From NCBI RefSeq assembly GCF_002798305.1, contig NZ_PCGR01000001.1, positions 124,001 to 188,000 on the forward strand: a stretch of DNA of 64,000 bases, read 5' to 3'. The translations under genes were made by a program, and so were the position numbers. This DNA is from Chryseomicrobium excrementi (GTDB taxonomy: Bacteria; Bacillota; Bacilli; Bacillales_A; Planococcaceae). This document shows positions 46,180-56,273 of the stretch, one piece after another (position 1 is the first letter of the stretch; each line of letters starts with the position of its first letter). The notes under the pieces are model-generated. The model was not told the DNA's origin, did not search any database, and was given only the letters and a program-made list of their open reading frames with translations.

Positions 46180-47883
46180 GTGGATTTCAGCAAGCGTACC
46201 AAACAAACTATTGTACTGCTTTATATCTTTACCGGACTTCCACTGATGGCAGTCCTGTTCTTTTTGTTTCCAAGTCAACCAATTGATCTTAGCATTGTCG
46301 CCTTGATGCTGATCTTGGCCGTAGCTACCACAGCCATCCCATTCCATATTGGGAACACAACGATTTTCCTCTCGCAATGGGTGACCGTTGCAGCCTTTTT
46401 AGAATACGGAGCTGGTATTGAGATGCTTCTCGTTCAAATCTCTATCTTGCCCATGGTTTTCCGTGTTCGCTTCTTATCAGATTTAAAGTACAGAATCCTA
46501 TACAGCTCTTGGATGTTTGTACTCGTCTCGCTCCTATCCGCCGCAGCGGCTCACGCTGTAGGATACACACTTGGCAGCGAAGATATCACGATGATTATTT
46601 TAGGCGCCAGTGTATTTATAGTTGTCAGTTTAGTCTCTAACCATATTATTCTGTATGCCCGTGACGCCATCTTAGGTATAAATGAACGCTTTTTCTCACG
46701 AGACGCGGCTTGGGATTATACAGGCGGACTTATAACATTACCTTTTGCGATCTCTCTTTATATTCTTCAAAATGAAATTGGGTGGATCGCTTTTTGTTTA
46801 CTGGGTATTCCGTTTTTACTGATCACGTATGTGATGCGTATGTACAACACGGCTGAGCGAGCGAACATCGCACTCGCAAAAGCCAGCGCATTTGGTCACG
46901 AGATGGCGGACCGTCTAAGCTCAAATCAAATTATCAATATGTTCATGCGACGCGTATCCGAACTATTTCCGTTAGATGCCATTTATATTATCGATAATAT
47001 TAAAGGTAAGTACGTCGTCCTTCGAGCCATTGAAGACAAAGAGGAAGTGACGATTAAAGTAGATTCTGATTCCATACAGGAGTCCTTCATTCATAGTTAC
47101 TTCGTCCGATCAGAAAAGCAGTGCTTCGGTAAAGCATCCGAATGGATGAATGAAGCGCCAGACTTCTTAGGGAAAGATATGAACAGTCTCTTGATTGTCC
47201 CCATCTCTCGAAACAAAAAGACAGAAGGGATGGTCGTCCTTTCTGCCCGAAAAAAATATGCGTTTGAAAAATTCCAGATGGATATCGTACACTTGCTTTC
47301 TACATATTTTGCTGTGTCACTAGAAAAAGCACGATACGTACATGCAGCAGTAGAAAAGAGTGAAACTTGTGCATTGACTGGACTTTACAATTATCGATAC
47401 TTGGATAAGAAATTGGAGATGGAACAGCAGAGACTGGATTCTAATCCACATTTGATGCTTTCACTACTGATGCTAGACATTGACCATTTCAAAAAAATCA
47501 ATGATCGCTATGGTCACCATGCAGGAAATATCGTCTTAAAAGATTTCGCGCAGCTTGTGAAGAAACACGTCCCAGAAGACGGAACTCTTGCTCGCTATGG
47601 GGGAGAAGAGTTTGTGATGTTACTGCCCCAGCTCTCAAAACAAGAAGCAGCTGAGCTAGGGGAGAAGATTCGTGAAGAAGTCCAGTTGACGCCATTCTTG
47701 ATTGATTCAGACTTAACGAAAAATCGCCAAGACGAAATCATCTACATTACCGTTTCCATCGGAGTCTCAACGGCTCCAGAAGATACAGACGAAACCATCA
47801 CGATGTTACGTAACGCGGACCGAGCTCTATACATTGGTGCGAAGCAGGCGGGGCGAAATAAAGTGGCGGAATATATGAAATAG
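46180..47883 (+). CDS. Membrane-bound GGDEF diguanylate cyclase with GAF-like domain
   Basis: 567 aa. Residues ~8-215 hold about six hydrophobic helices (for example TIVLLYIFTGLPLMAVLFFL). A GAF-like region follows (210-375) and a GGDEF domain at ~385-567. The active-site motif is ARYGGEEFVMLLP near residue 473, with LMLDIDHFKKINDRYGHHAG before it, so cyclic-di-GMP synthesis is expected. No RxxD inhibitory site precedes GGEEF. Start GTG 46180 after GGGAGGG. It lies next to the pilus locus and plausibly feeds its regulation. Confidence 0.88.
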   Translation: MDFSKRTKQTIVLLYIFTGLPLMAVLFFLFPSQPIDLSIVALMLILAVATTAIPFHIGNTTIFLSQWVTVAAFLEYGAGIEMLLVQISILPMVFRVRFLSDLKYRILYSSWMFVLVSLLSAAAAHAVGYTLGSEDITMIILGASVFIVVSLVSNHIILYARDAILGINERFFSRDAAWDYTGGLITLPFAISLYILQNEIGWIAFCLLGIPFLLITYVMRMYNTAERANIALAKASAFGHEMADRLSSNQIINMFMRRVSELFPLDAIYIIDNIKGKYVVLRAIEDKEEVTIKVDSDSIQESFIHSYFVRSEKQCFGKASEWMNEAPDFLGKDMNSLLIVPISRNKKTEGMVVLSARKKYAFEKFQMDIVHLLSTYFAVSLEKARYVHAAVEKSETCALTGLYNYRYLDKKLEMEQQRLDSNPHLMLSLLMLDIDHFKKINDRYGHHAGNIVLKDFAQLVKKHVPEDGTLARYGGEEFVMLLPQLSKQEAAELGEKIREEVQLTPFLIDSDLTKNRQDEIIYITVSIGVSTAPEDTDETITMLRNADRALYIGAKQAGRNKVAEYMK

Positions 47884-47918
47884 AAAAAACGCGACCCTGG
47901 TTTGGTCGCGTTTTTTTA
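47884..47918. terminator. Bidirectional terminator between GGDEF gene and minor pilin operon
   Basis: AAAAAACGCGACC/GGTCGCGTTTTTT stem, with A-tract on one side and T-tract on the other, separating convergent genes. Confidence 0.92.
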
Positions 47919-49034
47919 ATATTTTACTTCTACTAGTGGATCTACTGTATTCTCAGTAATTGGGGTTGTCAACTTGCATTCTTTAATAAAATTTGCTTCA
48001 TTCAAATATTTATATCTCCCGCTAGTTGATTCATTTGTTGCTTTTATAATAACAAAGCTAGTACTATCAATTTCTAAATTGTTTTTAGTGATTGAAAGGT
48101 TGTTTGGGTTTGGTGAGGAAATACATAACTTTGATTTGTTCACTAACGGCATACTTTTTTTATTCTGTTTGTCATTATTACCAATTTCAATTAAGGCATC
48201 AGAGACAATAATTGTTGAACCTGATATTTCAGCTTTCGATTCAGAATTTGATGTTATTGTAAGTTTTGCGGCTTCAAAATATATGTTAGTAAAAACGATG
48301 TGTTTATCAAAAATTACAGATCCCTCAGAAAAATAGTAAGTGTTGTTTAAACCATCTCCTTTAAATTGTTGGCCAACTGTAGTTGTTGGGGATTTAAAGT
48401 AAGTAATTTTATCCGTAAAGCTTAAATTGGCATGATTTCCTGTATTGGGCTCATTAACTGTATAAAATTTAGTGGGATATTTCTCGAGCAACTCTTTAAA
48501 GCTAGAAGTTACTAAACTTTGGCTTACAGCATTACTATTTGTAATTTTATCAACTTCAAATTTTGCGGTGATTCGTTTTGATTTTCCTTTATCATAACCA
48601 TCGATTAAAAAAGTAAATGTATAGAGATCGTTAGTTTCAGATTTTGAAATATCAGTAAGTGTGTATTTAGAAATAATTGTTTGTCCATCTTTTTTCAATG
48701 GAAGTGTTTGACCCTCGAGAGATTCAATTTTTGTTACAAGAGTAGAATTAATGGTTTGAAGTTCTTGAGCGGTTAAAGTTTTATTAGATTTCCCATTTTT
48801 TTTGTTGATTGCTTGTTCTTTTTGAATTAAATATTCATTTGAAATAGAGCTCTCAGCAAATTCAACACCCATCTCAGCAAGGGAAGTTGCCACTATTGTG
48901 GTATCTGTCGAACTGATTTGTTTTGTTTGATTCATAGAGGCAACTGTAAACGTGGCTGTGACAAGAAACAACAATACGACAATAACTAACGTTAGTAGCA
49001 ACGTATAGCCTTCTTGTCTAAAATATCTTTTCAT
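47916..49034 (-). CDS. Putative minor pilin/PilX- or GspK-like protein
   Basis: 372 aa. The N-terminus MKRYFRQEGYTLLLTLVIVV continues as a class III prepilin-like hydrophobic helix, but position +5 is Leu, not the usual Glu. This is typical of PilX/GspK/ComGG-type tip subunits. The rest is a repetitive, Ser/Thr/Lys/Asn-rich extracellular domain of unknown fold. Start ATG 49034 has CGGAGG 8 nt upstream. AT-rich relative to neighbours. Last gene of the minus-strand minor pilin group. Confidence 0.72.
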   Translation of the reverse strand: MKRYFRQEGYTLLLTLVIVVLLFLVTATFTVASMNQTKQISSTDTTIVATSLAEMGVEFAESSISNEYLIQKEQAINKKNGKSNKTLTAQELQTINSTLVTKIESLEGQTLPLKKDGQTIISKYTLTDISKSETNDLYTFTFLIDGYDKGKSKRITAKFEVDKITNSNAVSQSLVTSSFKELLEKYPTKFYTVNEPNTGNHANLSFTDKITYFKSPTTTVGQQFKGDGLNNTYYFSEGSVIFDKHIVFTNIYFEAAKLTITSNSESKAEISGSTIIVSDALIEIGNNDKQNKKSMPLVNKSKLCISSPNPNNLSITKNNLEIDSTSFVIIKATNESTSGRYKYLNEANFIKECKLTTPITENTVDPLVEVKY

Positions 49035-49182
49035 AAAAGTGCCTCCGTTCATGGAATAATATACCTTTATTATAACAAGTGATTAGGTATAAAGGTATAA
49101 TCAATGTATAGTACTTTAAGATTAAATGTTGTATATGAAATCTTTAGTAAAAAGACCTAAAAAAGCTAAACACAAGTTTCAG

Positions 49183-49695
49183 CTAATCAGTAGTTAATCT
49201 AGATAAAGTTGTAGAAAGTAGAAAGCTATTAGATTTTCCTTCCTTATAGCTAGAACTCAGAACTAAATTCACTGGAAGGGTTATGCGATTGTTCTGTGGT
49301 GTGCCTGAAGAAATACTAGAAACAGTGGTCCCAGAATAGATATTGTTAGAAAGAGTGGGCTTTGTACTATAGAGTTGATACGTAATTCCGGATCTGGTAA
49401 AACTCTGTGCTAGTTTCCCATCAGTGGGATTCGCTGTATCTTTTACATAGATATCTAGTTGTTTGCCAGAATTGCTTAATTTAATATGTTGTATCGTATC
49501 TTGAGTATGAATCGATTGCATAGAAGCTAGAATAACGTTTGCTTCTTGTTGGAGTGTCTGTTCAGTAACAGCATAACTATTGTAATCAATGGTTTGGAAA
49601 AATATCCTCCAGATTAATATTGTAAGAAAACCCACAATAACTATGGCTGCTAAAAGTTCCACTAAAGTTACACCACGCTGATCTAAATTCTTCAT
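49183..49695 (-). CDS. Putative minor pilin (PilW-like prepilin)
   Basis: 170 aa. It has a class III signal: leader MKNLDQRG cut before VTLVELLAAIVIVGFLTILI, with Glu at +5 for assembly. The C-terminal domain is small and Ser/Thr-rich. It overlaps the upstream prepilin gene by 4 nt (ATGA). Likely a pseudopilin or minor pilin that primes type IV pilus assembly. Homology to a specific PilW/GspJ subgroup is inferred only from order and length. Confidence 0.75.
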   Translation of the reverse strand: MKNLDQRGVTLVELLAAIVIVGFLTILIWRIFFQTIDYNSYAVTEQTLQQEANVILASMQSIHTQDTIQHIKLSNSGKQLDIYVKDTANPTDGKLAQSFTRSGITYQLYSTKPTLSNNIYSGTTVSSISSGTPQNNRITLPVNLVLSSSYKEGKSNSFLLSTTLSRLTTD

Positions 49696-50162
49696 GGTAA
49701 ATAGTCACCTCTAGTCACATAACCATAAGTAGTTGCTCTAACATTCTGACCTTCAAACACTTGTATAGTAGTTTTATATAAATTTAAACCTGTAGTATCA
49801 GTAGGTTTTGCTTTTTCTTCTACATCATCTATAACTATCAGAATACTATATCCCGGGTAGCTTGGGCTCGTACTGTTAGTTTCAATTTTATAGAAGTAAT
49901 CTCCTACAGGAGCAGGATCACCTGCAACAGCTATTTTGAATTGATTTTTTGGAATATAGCTACCGGTAGAATTGTTTTTAACATTTACCAAAACATCCTT
50001 GGCCACAGCTACAGCATCCAAACTCTCCTGATTCACGTCATTTGTTCGAAACATATTTGGAAAAATGCTCAAGGATATAGAAAGAACTACTGCAAGAAGT
50101 ACGACCGAAGCCAAAACCTCTACTAAGGTAAAGCCTCTCGAATTCAGAAAATTTCTAATCAC
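49692..50162 (-). CDS. Putative minor pilin (PilV-like prepilin)
   Basis: 156 aa. Leader MIRNFLNSRG, predicted cleavage before FTLVEVLASVVLLAVVLSIS with Glu+5. The globular part is ~120 residues. GGAGGTG precedes ATG 50162. It is the first gene of the minus-strand minor pilin operon, divergent from the VanW-domain gene; the 219-bp divergent region holds promoters for both. Substrate for the PilD peptidase encoded at 60.2 kb. Confidence 0.78.
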   Translation of the reverse strand: MIRNFLNSRGFTLVEVLASVVLLAVVLSISLSIFPNMFRTNDVNQESLDAVAVAKDVLVNVKNNSTGSYIPKNQFKIAVAGDPAPVGDYFYKIETNSTSPSYPGYSILIVIDDVEEKAKPTDTTGLNLYKTTIQVFEGQNVRATTYGYVTRGDYLP

Positions 50163-50276
50163 CTATTGCACCTCCAGAGTGTTCGCTTTATACTTTCATC
50201 ATAACAGAGCGTTCAAAAGAATGAAACTAAGGAAATATTTGTCGAATATATTTCAAAATTAAGGTAAAAAGTTGTA

Positions 50277-50304
50277 TTCACAGTTACAACTATTACGATA
50301 CAAT
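50277..50304 (+). promoter_or_regulatory. Candidate promoter of the pilus operon
   Basis: TTCACA (50277-50282), 16 nt, TACAAT (50299-50304), about 78 nt before the TTG start of the VanW-domain gene. It is the only good promoter-like match upstream of the vanW-pilBTC genes. Confidence 0.6.
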
Positions 50305-50381
50305 AGTGATGAAGAAGTTGTATATATGATGTTAGGCCTATATAAAAGTATGAAATTTCTAAGCGAGAGGGGTGGGTCGAT

Positions 50382-51770
50382 TTGCCAAAATATTTACCAT
50401 ACATACTATCTATTGCACTACTACTAGTTATTTTTTCATCACCAATTGTCTTAGCTGATGAACATTCGCATACTCTCGGAGGAAAGACAGTGCCTAGCTT
50501 AGATGAATCGGAATTAACTCCATGGATTTCGAATGAAATTACGGCTTGGACAGAGCAAGCTGTTGCAGGACTACAAAATTCAGCTCCAAATCTGCAAGTG
50601 ACTGCAGAAGACTTCCAATTTGATGTTAATCAATCGGTTGAGCAATTTCTCGATAAGGCAGATGTTCCATGGTACGCATTTTGGAAAAGAAACCAAGAGG
50701 TGCACCAACCATTAGTAGTCACGCTGAGTAATCGCCTCGTTGCTGCAATCGATGCAGATACAGCCTATGATATGAATTCCTCTATTGAAGAATTAAAGTT
50801 AAAAGCGAGTGTTCTGAGCACAGAGCCTATTGAATTAGTAGGTAGCTCAGTGACGACAGCAGATATGGAACGTGTTGGTTTTGTGAACGTCCAAACAGGA
50901 TTACCAGCAGCGGAACTGAATACTGTCGTTGAACTATTGAATCAAAAATCTCTTCCTTCACAAGAGATTTTTTCATTAAATGAAACTTTAGAACAGGGAG
51001 CAACACCTATCTCTGAACAAACTGCGAATTTTGTCGCTTCCATGTTGTATATTACAGTACTTCAAACTGAATTCGATCTTGTTGAGCGTCATTCTCAAGG
51101 AGTGGTTCCGAGCTATACAACACTTGGTCTTGAAGCTATGGTTAGCGCAAAGTTAAATCGGGACTTAAAGTTCAAGAATACGTTTGACACACCGGTAATC
51201 ATTCAGGCTTCGAATTCAGCTGGTACTTTCTTAATAGAGTTCTTAACTCTAAACCCGGATTCTACCACTAGTTATGAAGTGGGGTCTCGAGAAGAAATTG
51301 AACCGAAACGAATCGAACGATTGGTTGCAGATTTGGCGTATGGACGTGAACGCCAAGTAGAGACTGGACGCAGTGGATGGCGAGTAGTAACTTATCGAAC
51401 TATCACATCGGATTCGGGTTCATTTGAAACACAAGAAATCGTAGCACGAGATTATTATCCTCCTGTAAATGAAGTCTTCGAGGTCAGCGCGAAAGAACCA
51501 CCAACGCCACCTGCGACTGGTGGAACGACCGACGGAACAACTGGTGGCACTTCAGGTGGAACAACTGGCGGAACTGGCACCGACAATGGTTCGGATTCTG
51601 GTACAGGCTCAGGAACTGGGACTGGCTCTGGAACTGGAAGCGGTTCAGGCACCGGTGACGGATCCGGAACAGGAAATGGTTCTGGCGACGGTTCCAGTAA
51701 CGGGACCGGAGACGACACCGATTCTGATGAACAGGATGATTACGACAAAGGCGGAAATAAAATCAATTAA
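50382..51770 (+). CDS. Secreted VanW-domain protein with Gly/Thr/Ser-rich tail
   Basis: 462 aa. A signal peptide lies at residues 1-25 (YILSIALLLVIFSSPIVLA, then DEHS). The central region is unassigned. A VanW-type core at ~205-340 includes FDLVERHSQGVVPSYTTLG and LKFKNTFDTPVIIQAS. From about residue 372 the tail is low complexity, with GGTTDGTTGGTSGG-like runs and then acidic residues. VanW proteins occur in Gram-positive cell envelopes and, in this group, beside pilus genes. Start TTG 50382 after AGAGGGGTGGG. Probably spans or remodels the wall for the pilus, an inference. Confidence 0.8.
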   Translation: MPKYLPYILSIALLLVIFSSPIVLADEHSHTLGGKTVPSLDESELTPWISNEITAWTEQAVAGLQNSAPNLQVTAEDFQFDVNQSVEQFLDKADVPWYAFWKRNQEVHQPLVVTLSNRLVAAIDADTAYDMNSSIEELKLKASVLSTEPIELVGSSVTTADMERVGFVNVQTGLPAAELNTVVELLNQKSLPSQEIFSLNETLEQGATPISEQTANFVASMLYITVLQTEFDLVERHSQGVVPSYTTLGLEAMVSAKLNRDLKFKNTFDTPVIIQASNSAGTFLIEFLTLNPDSTTSYEVGSREEIEPKRIERLVADLAYGRERQVETGRSGWRVVTYRTITSDSGSFETQEIVARDYYPPVNEVFEVSAKEPPTPPATGGTTDGTTGGTSGGTTGGTGTDNGSDSGTGSGTGTGSGTGSGSGTGDGSGTGNGSGDGSSNGTGDDTDSDEQDDYDKGGNKIN

Positions 51771-51788
51771 AGAAAGGGGAGTGGCGTC

Positions 51789-53453
51789 ATGAGATTGAAT
51801 ACAAAAAAACGTATTGGAGATATGTTGGTTGAAGCGGGAATGATTTCTCAAGAACAGCTAGAGTTCGGCCTTGCAAATAAGGCGCCTGCTGAAAAATTAG
51901 GGGATTACTTCATTCGTGAAAACCTGATCACAGAGCAGCAGTTGAACGAAATGCTTGAAATGCAGCTTGGAATTCCGAATATCAACTTGACACAGTATCC
52001 AATTGATCCGGAATTGACGACACTCGTCCCTAAAGATATTGCGAAGCGTCTTCTTGTTCTTCCTATTAAACGAGAACGCAACAAACTTCTTCTTGCAATG
52101 GCCGATCCAATGGATTACTTTGCAATCGAAGAAGTGCGTATGGCAACAGGGCTTCAAGTTGAACCTGCTATTGCTGCAAAATACGATTTGCTGCGTATGC
52201 TCACCAAGTTTTACGACCTAAAAGAGACAATGGATATGTCGTTGCAAGACATTATCCCGGACAACATGGATGATGAAACACAGATTACCGATCTTGATTC
52301 TCCAATCGTAAATCTCGTAAACCAATTGATCAGTAACGCAGTAACACAACGTGCATCGGATATTCATTTTGATCCACAAGAGACTGATTTCCGTGTTCGA
52401 TACCGCATTGACGGGGTGCTTCACTTAGAACGTGCATTACCTAAATACATTCAGAATGTAATCTTGGCGCGTATCAAGATTCTTGCAAACTTAAATATTA
52501 CGGAACACCGAATTCCACAAGATGGCCGTATCAAACAAAATATCAATATGAAGCCAGTCGATATTCGTGTTTCTACTCTACCTACTATTTATGGTGAAAA
52601 AGTCGTAATGCGGGTACTTGATTTGACGAATGCTATCAACGATATTTCGAAACTTGGTTTTAGTGATAGTAACTTAAAAGCCTTTAAGAAAATGTTGAAA
52701 CGACCAAATGGAATTGTGCTCATCACAGGACCTACGGGTTCTGGTAAATCATCAACTCTATATGCTGGTCTGAACCGGTTAAATGAAGATGAAGTGAACA
52801 TCATCACAGTAGAAGATCCGGTAGAGTACCAATTAGAAGGTATTAATCAAATTCAAGTTAAAGAAGAAGTTGGACTGACGTTTGCGGCTGGTCTGCGTTC
52901 CATTCTTCGTCAAGATCCAGACATCGTGATGATTGGGGAGATTCGAGATCTCGAGACAGCACAGATCGCAGTTCGAGCCTCACTTACAGGTCACTTAGTT
53001 TTAAGTACACTGCACACGAACTCTGCAGTTGAATCTGTTTCTCGTCTCAGAGACATGGGAATTGAACAATTCTTGATTGCTTCTTCGTTGGTAGGGGTTA
53101 TATCTCAGCGTCTTGTACGCCGAGTTTGTCGTGATTGTGCAGTGAAGGAAGTAGCGACTAGTCGCGAAAAAGAACTATTTGCCGAGAATGGTGTCGAGAT
53201 CCACGAAATTTCACGTGGTGTTGGCTGTCCAGCGTGTAACAACACTGGATATAGAGGACGTCTGGCCGTTCATGAAGTGTTAGAAGTCGATGATGAAGTT
53301 CGTTCAATGATTATCGATGGACGTACGCAACGAGATATTATGCGGTATATGAAACAAGCTAACATGAAGTCGTTATTACAAGATGGTTTAGAGAAAGTGG
53401 CTCAAGGAGTGACGACTACAGAAGAAGTCTTCCGCGTTGCTACACTTGATTAA
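51789..53453 (+). CDS. pilB: Type IV pilus assembly (extension) ATPase PilB
   Basis: GspE/PilB secretion ATPase, 554 aa. The N-terminal MshEN-type domain is [19 protein letters not shown]. Walker A is [16 protein letters not shown] near residue 313. The Asp box is [11 protein letters not shown], Walker [13 protein letters not shown] and the His box LSTLHTNSA. The zinc tetracysteine (VCRDC, then [12 protein letters not shown]) is typical of PilB and absent from PilT. MshEN domains can bind cyclic-di-GMP in other systems. First of the contiguous pilB-pilT-pilC set. Confidence 0.95.
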   Translation: MRLNTKKRIGDMLVEAGMISQEQLEFGLANKAPAEKLGDYFIRENLITEQQLNEMLEMQLGIPNINLTQYPIDPELTTLVPKDIAKRLLVLPIKRERNKLLLAMADPMDYFAIEEVRMATGLQVEPAIAAKYDLLRMLTKFYDLKETMDMSLQDIIPDNMDDETQITDLDSPIVNLVNQLISNAVTQRASDIHFDPQETDFRVRYRIDGVLHLERALPKYIQNVILARIKILANLNITEHRIPQDGRIKQNINMKPVDIRVSTLPTIYGEKVVMRVLDLTNAINDISKLGFSDSNLKAFKKMLKRPNGIVLITGPTGSGKSSTLYAGLNRLNEDEVNIITVEDPVEYQLEGINQIQVKEEVGLTFAAGLRSILRQDPDIVMIGEIRDLETAQIAVRASLTGHLVLSTLHTNSAVESVSRLRDMGIEQFLIASSLVGVISQRLVRRVCRDCAVKEVATSREKELFAENGVEIHEISRGVGCPACNNTGYRGRLAVHEVLEVDDEVRSMIIDGRTQRDIMRYMKQANMKSLLQDGLEKVAQGVTTTEEVFRVATLD

Positions 53454-53466
53454 GGAGGTGGAACCA

Positions 53467-54507
53467 CTGGCATATTCAATTTTAGACTTATTAGATCGCA
53501 GCTATGAAGAGAAAATCTCCGATTTGCATATTACAGTGGGTGTCCCACCGATGTTTCGAAAACACGGGAAGTTGATTCCAGGTGGAGATGTTGAATTAAC
53601 GGAGGAGATGACCAAACAAATGGTCAATGAGATTCTACCAGCTGACAAGCAGCAAGAGTTCATGGAAAAGGGCGAGACGGACTTTGGATTTGCGCTCGGA
53701 GACAAATGTCGTTTCCGTATCAATGCCTACCACCAGCAGAAACGAATGGCATTAGCTGCTCGTCAAATTTCAAACTCCATTCCAACTTTACAGCAGCTCA
53801 ACATGCCAAAGGTATTATATGAATTAGCGGAACGTCCTCAAGGATTAATATTGGTAACTGGACCTACAGGGTCAGGGAAATCGACGACTCTAGCTGCGAT
53901 GATTGATCATATCAACCGCACGATGTCGCGCCATATTTTGACACTTGAAGATCCAATCGAATATGTACATCCTCACAATCAATCTATTGTGAATCAACGA
54001 GAGATTGGAGCGGACTCGCATTCATTTGCGAATGCATTACGAGCAGCGCTTCGTCAAGATCCTGACGTTATTCTAGTAGGAGAAATGCGAGATTTGGAGA
54101 CGATTTCTACAGCCATAACAGCTGCTGAAACGGGTCACTTGGTTATGGGAACATTGCATACAAGCTCAGCTCCCACAACTATTGACCGGATCATTGACGT
54201 ATTCCCACCGTACCAACAGGGCCAGATTCGAATCCAACTTGGGAACGTCTTACAAGGGATTGTCTCACAACGATTATTCGTCAACGCAACCGGAAATGGC
54301 AGGGTCGCAGCTACAGAAATTTTAGTTTCGACACCTGCAATCTCGAACTTGATCCGAAATGAAAAAGTTCACCAAATCCAAAACGTCATGCAGACGAGCC
54401 GAGCACTTGGAATGCACACTTTAGAAGCCAACATCCAAGAACTCATCACAAAAGGTTCCATCAAGTACGAAGATGCCAAGCCATACTTGCCGGCAGGTGA
54501 TTACTAA
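53467..54507 (+). CDS. pilT: Twitching motility (retraction) ATPase PilT, probable CTG start
   Basis: Pilus retraction ATPase, 346 aa from CTG 53467. The C-terminal core has Walker [16 protein letters not shown] near residue 131, LEDPIEYVH, the retraction signature [14 protein letters not shown] (AIRNLIRE equivalent: [10 protein letters not shown]) and GTLHTSSA; no tetracysteine. The only well-placed ribosome-binding site is AAGGAGGTG at 53452-53460. Its 8-nt spacer points to CTG 53467 (then [20 protein letters not shown]). TTG 53437 and TTG 53446 lie before the Shine-Dalgarno. The stop overlaps pilC. Confidence 0.93.
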   Translation: MAYSILDLLDRSYEEKISDLHITVGVPPMFRKHGKLIPGGDVELTEEMTKQMVNEILPADKQQEFMEKGETDFGFALGDKCRFRINAYHQQKRMALAARQISNSIPTLQQLNMPKVLYELAERPQGLILVTGPTGSGKSTTLAAMIDHINRTMSRHILTLEDPIEYVHPHNQSIVNQREIGADSHSFANALRAALRQDPDVILVGEMRDLETISTAITAAETGHLVMGTLHTSSAPTTIDRIIDVFPPYQQGQIRIQLGNVLQGIVSQRLFVNATGNGRVAATEILVSTPAISNLIRNEKVHQIQNVMQTSRALGMHTLEANIQELITKGSIKYEDAKPYLPAGDY

Positions 54508-55712
54508 TGGTTGTATATCGATATAACGGGCGATCCATAGAAGGTGCTATCAAAAAAGGAACGATTGACGCTTCCACAAAAGCACAAGCCATTCAAAAAC
54601 TTCGCGATATGAAAATCAACCCCCGTGAAGTTGAAGAATCGAAGTCTCTTCTGCACAAAGAGCTGTCAATTGGCCAGAAAGTAAAGAACCAAGATTTCGT
54701 TATCTACACACGTCAGTTTGCCACCTTGATTCGGGCCGGAGTATCCATCGTAGAGTCTACGCGGATTTTGGCGGATCAGACGAGGTCAAAGTCTTTAAAA
54801 AAAGCATTAAACAATGTGGAAGAAGATGTTCGTACTGGACTAACGTTTTCAGATTCCGCGGCCAAATATCCAAATGTGTTTCCTGCAGTATTTGTAAATA
54901 TGATTCGTGCAGGTGAGGCAACAGGGAATTTAGATACTTCACTGGATCGATTGGCAATGTCCTTGGAAAAGCAATTTGCGATTAAGAAAAAAGTACAATC
55001 TACATTAACTTATCCTGTGATTCTATTAATTTTAACCTTTGGTGTTGCTGGATTTTTAATGCTTACGATTGTTCCGCAATTTGTGACTATGTTTAATGAT
55101 ATGGGTGCAGAACTCCCTGCTATCACTAAATTCGTCATGTCATTAAGTGAATTTTTGCAATCAAGTTGGTTTATTATCTTACCAGTAATTTTTATTGGTG
55201 TTGGTTTATTTATGTGGCTATACAAAAATAATGAGAAATTTCATTTTGGAGTGACCTATGCAATCATGAGGATGCCGGTTTTTGGACAGTTAGTCCAAAA
55301 ATCCTCGATTGCCAGAGTGACTAGAACTTTATCATCATTGTTTAGTTCTTCAGTGCCAATACTACAAGCTTTAACAATTGTAGAAAAAGTATCTGGGAAT
55401 CCGGTGGTAGGTAAAGTTTTATTGGAAGCTAAGCGTAGCTTAGAAAAAGGTAGCACTCTAACTGCTCCTTTACAGGCTAGCTGGATATTTCCACCTCTTG
55501 TTACGCAAATGACTTTGATTGGAGAACAAACGGGATCTCTTGATTACATGTTAGAAAAAGTAGCAGTATTCTATGAGGATGAAGTGGATAGAACAGTAGA
55601 TACATTAAAATCCCTGATAGAACCTTTAATGATTCTATTTTTGGCTTTTGTTGTAGGAGGTATTGTGATGGCTATAATGATTCCTATGTTTAGTCTTTAC
55701 GAACAAATGTAA
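54507..55712 (+). CDS. pilC: Type IV pilus inner-membrane platform protein PilC
   Basis: GspF/PilC platform protein linking the ATPases to pilin polymerisation, 401 aa. It has two T2SSF domains: FVIYTRQFATLIRAGVSIVE near residue 70, and a repeat at RVTRTLSSLFSSSVPILQAL near 270. Hydrophobic helices are at ~168-190, 220-240 and 372-395. Start ATG 54507 overlaps the pilT stop (TAATG). Base composition shifts inside the gene: the first ~450 nt are like the neighbours, while from about 54,960 onward it is markedly AT-rich. Confidence 0.94.
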   Translation: MVVYRYNGRSIEGAIKKGTIDASTKAQAIQKLRDMKINPREVEESKSLLHKELSIGQKVKNQDFVIYTRQFATLIRAGVSIVESTRILADQTRSKSLKKALNNVEEDVRTGLTFSDSAAKYPNVFPAVFVNMIRAGEATGNLDTSLDRLAMSLEKQFAIKKKVQSTLTYPVILLILTFGVAGFLMLTIVPQFVTMFNDMGAELPAITKFVMSLSEFLQSSWFIILPVIFIGVGLFMWLYKNNEKFHFGVTYAIMRMPVFGQLVQKSSIARVTRTLSSLFSSSVPILQALTIVEKVSGNPVVGKVLLEAKRSLEKGSTLTAPLQASWIFPPLVTQMTLIGEQTGSLDYMLEKVAVFYEDEVDRTVDTLKSLIEPLMILFLAFVVGGIVMAIMIPMFSLYEQM

Positions 55713-55751
55713 TTATAGAAATAATTTCATTTTAAGGAGGTGAGAACAAAT

Positions 55752-56273
55752 ATGAATGAAAATAAGTACTTAGAAAATAAAAATGATGCGATGGGAGAGA
55801 ACTCATTTATGAAAAAACTACTTAAAAAACGTTTGAATCAAAAAGGTTTGACACTAATTGAACTTTTAGCTGTAATTGTTATTCTCGCTATCGTTGCTGC
55901 TATTGCAATTCCAGCAATCGGTAATGTAATTGAAAATTCTAGATATGATGCAGTAAAAGCTGATGCTGCTAATGTAATGAATGCAGCTAATTTATATTTC
56001 ACGCAAAACTCAGGTGCTACAACAGTTGATGTTGCTACATTAAAAAGCAATGGTTTCTTGCAGTCTGAAGGAAAAGTTACTGCAGGTACTGTAACAAAAG
56101 CAACTACAGGGAATACTCTAGAAACTGCTGCTTTACCGTTTAGTGGAACAAAAACAATAGAATTTAATGCCGCAACTATGGCGGGTATTAACCATACAAA
56201 TATTAAAGGTTCTGAAGTTGTTACTGGAGTTACAGTTTCAGGTGGGACTGCAACACTCAATACAGGTTCTTAA
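55752..56273 (+). CDS. pilA: Major type IV pilin (prepilin)
   Basis: Class III prepilin. The cleavage site is LNQKG before LTLIELLAVIVILAIVAAIA, with Glu+5. The mature protein is ~141 aa, with a Thr/Ala/Gly-rich head. Start ATG 55752 behind the perfect AAGGAGGTGA gives a long 32-residue leader. ATG 55809 (MKKLLKKRLNQKG, with GGGAGAG upstream) would give a 13-residue leader and is a real alternative. Very AT-rich, and probably the most abundant product of the locus. Followed by two hairpins. Confidence 0.9.
   Translation: MNENKYLENKNDAMGENSFMKKLLKKRLNQKGLTLIELLAVIVILAIVAAIAIPAIGNVIENSRYDAVKADAANVMNAANLYFTQNSGATTVDVATLKSNGFLQSEGKVTAGTVTKATTGNTLETAALPFSGTKTIEFNAATMAGINHTNIKGSEVVTGVTVSGGTATLNTGS

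Noticed and set aside
51455-51718. Proline/valine-rich minus-strand frame opposite the VanW tail
   Set aside because: It is the mirror of the Gly/Thr/Ser repeat codons of the VanW protein, with no independent start signal.
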